Below are positions 42,165 through 43,974 of a DNA stretch of 43,974 nt, in pieces. The notes beneath the pieces are model-generated. The model was given only the letters and a program-made list of their open reading frames with translations, had not been told where the DNA came from and ran no database searches. Source of the stretch: Flavobacteriales bacterium (GTDB lineage Bacteria > Bacteroidota > Bacteroidia > NS11-12g > UBA955); NCBI GenBank assembly GCA_947463095.1, contig CANHRE010000012.1, positions 1 through 43,974 of the forward strand, in the 5' to 3' direction. The position numbers were made by a program, and so were the translations under genes. Numbering within the stretch: the stretch's first letter is position 1; each line of letters begins with the position of its first letter.

Positions 42165-43486
42165 TCTTTCAAACATTGGAACTCCATGATTTCAGGGACT
42201 TTTCTGTTCTTATTATCCGTACTTTTTCTTGAAATAAACAGCTCATTGTCCGTTAGATTCAACAGATTTATTTCTTGAGTACTAGAAACATATTTGTCTA
42301 CGTACTTTGATTTCTTTATATCGTAAACGGCCAATATTCTATTTCTTCCTTCGAGAACATCTAATAGTATTTTATTACCCATTTTCCTCATGTCAAACAA
42401 TGCAAAATACAAATCCTCATCTAAATTTAATCCACTCTTTAAACCATAATCAAAATTATATATGGAGTCAATATTTAAGGACAGGAATGGTAGGTTAACC
42501 ATTTTATACGTTCCGTTTTTTTTATAAATATAAAAATAAGGATCCCTAGCATTACTAAAAATAAACCGATTTCGGCTTTTTATCAATCTCGGAAAAATAT
42601 AGCTTATTCTTTCCGTAATTCTGGATGCCATTTCACCAGCAATACCCACATTGATAAAGTTAAGAAATACCAACTTATGTGCGCTCCAATCTAATTTGAT
42701 TCGGGCATACAGCCATTTGTTGGGTATGAGCTTCGAATCTGTCAAGCTAAACTCAGATTGGTGATGACAATACCAAAATGCTTCGTCTGCATCTTTTGAA
42801 AAGGTAATCATAGCATCCATCGGTACAAAAGGACCACTCATGCGATATGTATCTTTACCCTCATACAAAGCCACTGAATCAAACTTTTGAAAAATCCATT
42901 GTTCAGGTTTATAGTTGCTGTTTAAAGATACCATAAAAGTTCCAAATTTCAGATCCAGCAGTTTGCTATTTGGCATGCTATCCAAATAATTGAATGATCC
43001 TGTTACGTAAAATTTTCCATCACGAGTCATGATGTCAATCACATCAAATTCATGGGTCATTCCCACCTGGTACATTCCATCCTTGATATATTTATTGCGG
43101 TGACTTAAAAAAGTTCTTGCCAGCGCGGTATCCGGGTATATAGTTGAATAAATATCACTACTCAGAGGGGCAAGAATGGTATCTACTAATTGAACCTCAT
43201 TTGAAGTTTTGTTATAAATGAAAAATTCCTTGGTGAAGTAACTTTTTAAAAATACAAACTCACTGTTTTCAGATATTTTTACCCAATAATTCGTAAAAAC
43301 GTCACTGCCAAAATAATCACTGATTTTAAATGTACCTTTAAACCTGAAATACTTATGAAAAGAACTGGACAACAGGGTGTCTTTCTGTTTCCTGCCTGAG
43401 GTTGAATCTCCTGTTAAAGCCCCTTGTGCTTGGAATGCACTTAAAGCCAGTATGGCCACAATCAAGATGATTCTAAATAGTTTCAT
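42161..43486 (-). CDS. secreted protein of unknown function, possibly a beta-propeller
   Basis: No named family recognised. The ATG at 43486 gives 441 residues beginning with a standard signal peptide (MKLFRIILIVAILALSAFQAQGA). An alternative ATG at 43549 would overlap the upstream stop as ATGA but adds 21 residues before that signal. The body is beta-rich, with repeated short strands and phrases such as FVFLKSYFTKEFFIYNK, YFYIYKKNGTYKMVNLPFL and NRILAVYDIKKSKYVDKY, spaced as in 6-bladed propeller proteins of Bacteroidota. The DNA is AT-rich compared with the rest of the window. Its stop overlaps the start of the CETC protein gene (ATGA). Confidence 0.75.
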   Translation of the reverse strand: MKLFRIILIVAILALSAFQAQGALTGDSTSGRKQKDTLLSSSFHKYFRFKGTFKISDYFGSDVFTNYWVKISENSEFVFLKSYFTKEFFIYNKTSNEVQLVDTILAPLSSDIYSTIYPDTALARTFLSHRNKYIKDGMYQVGMTHEFDVIDIMTRDGKFYVTGSFNYLDSMPNSKLLDLKFGTFMVSLNSNYKPEQWIFQKFDSVALYEGKDTYRMSGPFVPMDAMITFSKDADEAFWYCHHQSEFSLTDSKLIPNKWLYARIKLDWSAHKLVFLNFINVGIAGEMASRITERISYIFPRLIKSRNRFIFSNARDPYFYIYKKNGTYKMVNLPFLSLNIDSIYNFDYGLKSGLNLDEDLYFALFDMRKMGNKILLDVLEGRNRILAVYDIKKSKYVDKYVSSTQEINLLNLTDNELFISRKSTDNKNRKVPEIMEFQCLKE

Positions 43487-43545
43487 AGTTTTGATACAGA
43501 GCAACTGAGTGATTAACGAATTATATCTGATCTTTTTCACAAAGT

Positions 43546-43974
43546 TCATGAAAAAATCCAGATCCAGCGATCATCGCTAAAGTCATATGGTGTGTTGTTG
43601 GGATCAAAAGTAAACCAACACATTTCGGCAGGATAAGCATTATTACACAATGGTATTATTCCTCCTGCTACCGGTCGTGGCGGCATAATTGCGCGTCCGC
43701 ATCCTCTTGGGCCAACTGGAATACCTTGATAAACATTGGTAGAACAAGGTATTCTGGTTGGAATTGGTATATCCCCAAATTCCTTCTTCCAAACATCATC
43801 GGCATTGGTGATTACTAATTCTCCAAGTATTTTAATTCCACCTTCGGAAAATTCTATTCCCTGAGTGCCTTGCATACGCTCAAAATGTCCATTGTAGATA
43901 CGATATACTTGTATCGGTGGTGAGTTCAATCCAGTTGTAATAGTCTGTGCATGACTTATCATAGTCATTAACAT
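43546..43974 (-). CDS. secreted Cys-containing protein, 5' end beyond the window
   Basis: The frame is open to the right edge. Its first visible residues, MLMTMISHAQ, look like the end of a signal peptide, so the true start is probably outside. The remaining 130 residues are rich in Pro and Gly, with four cysteines (IPCST, PRGCG, PLCNN, EMCWF) and an aromatic C-terminus (DDRWIWIFS). I know no family for it. The segment DRSP-free middle, IKILGELVITNADD, may be a beta-strand pair. It is the first visible gene of the AT-rich cluster and its stop is next to the start of the propeller-like gene. Confidence 0.65.
   Translation of the reverse strand: MLMTMISHAQTITTGLNSPPIQVYRIYNGHFERMQGTQGIEFSEGGIKILGELVITNADDVWKKEFGDIPIPTRIPCSTNVYQGIPVGPRGCGRAIMPPRPVAGGIIPLCNNAYPAEMCWFTFDPNNTPYDFSDDRWIWIFS

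Noticed and set aside
1-43974. tRNA genes, rRNA, CRISPR arrays, insertion sequences, toxin-antitoxin or restriction genes
   Set aside because: Looked for in all gaps and both strands; gaps are short and none showed cloverleaf, regular repeats, transposase or nuclease motifs.

Overview
The window is a stretch of ordinary, densely packed chromosome from a member of the Bacteroidota, with about 38 genes and no RNA genes, insertion sequences, prophage or CRISPR seen. The lineage call rests on several things: a fused SecDF, degradative-type HMG-CoA reductase with a GYDIA-type GHMP kinase, a DUF4920 lipoprotein, Spy-like and OMP_b-brl-like secreted proteins, and promoters of the Bacteroidota type (TTG, about 19 nt, TAnnTTTG) instead of the -35/-10 pattern. 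Family or genus cannot be fixed by reading alone. Most of the window has moderate GC. The last 2.3 kb is visibly AT-rich.

Left part (1-9.3 kb): the 5' part of gyrA and all of mutS (minus strand), then on the plus strand a TrmH-type RNA methyltransferase and a translationally coupled trio. The trio is a secreted protein with a caspase-like (clan CD) His/Cys signature, a thioredoxin-fold protein, and a lipoprotein joining a c-type heme motif to a copper type II monooxygenase with every expected copper ligand. rplS follows on the minus strand with a strong promoter and terminator.

9.3-16.2 kb: an AlkB-type alkane hydroxylase, a three-gene ECF sigma-factor operon (sigma factor, small single-TM protein, Spy-like periplasmic protein), a secreted DPP-IV-type peptidase and the Kup potassium transporter.

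16.2-22.4 kb: a six-gene mevalonate operon on the minus strand, in transcription order fni, mvaA, GYDIA GHMP kinase (probable phosphomevalonate kinase), mvaD, mevalonate kinase and a UbiA-family prenyltransferase. It covers HMG-CoA to IPP/DMAPP. HMG-CoA synthase is not in the window.

22.4-34.4 kb: DUF4920 lipoprotein-rnhA; pfkA-recN; a lipoprotein; lon followed by a 51-residue membrane microprotein, a membrane zinc metallopeptidase and a secreted protein with a cysteine-less thioredoxin-like end; a coiled-coil protein; and lysA, whose start codon lies 12 nt beyond an intrinsic terminator.

34.4-44 kb: secDF, an arginase-family ureohydrolase, a LuxC-type acyl-CoA reductase divergent from an outer-membrane beta-barrel protein, Xaa-Pro aminopeptidase, and an AT-rich three-gene cluster of unfamiliar secreted proteins cut by the window end.

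The best candidates for something undescribed are the 4.7-8.7 kb coupled trio and the AT-rich secreted cluster at the right edge. Many genes carry a TAnnTTYG box very close to the start codon, suggesting short or absent leaders.
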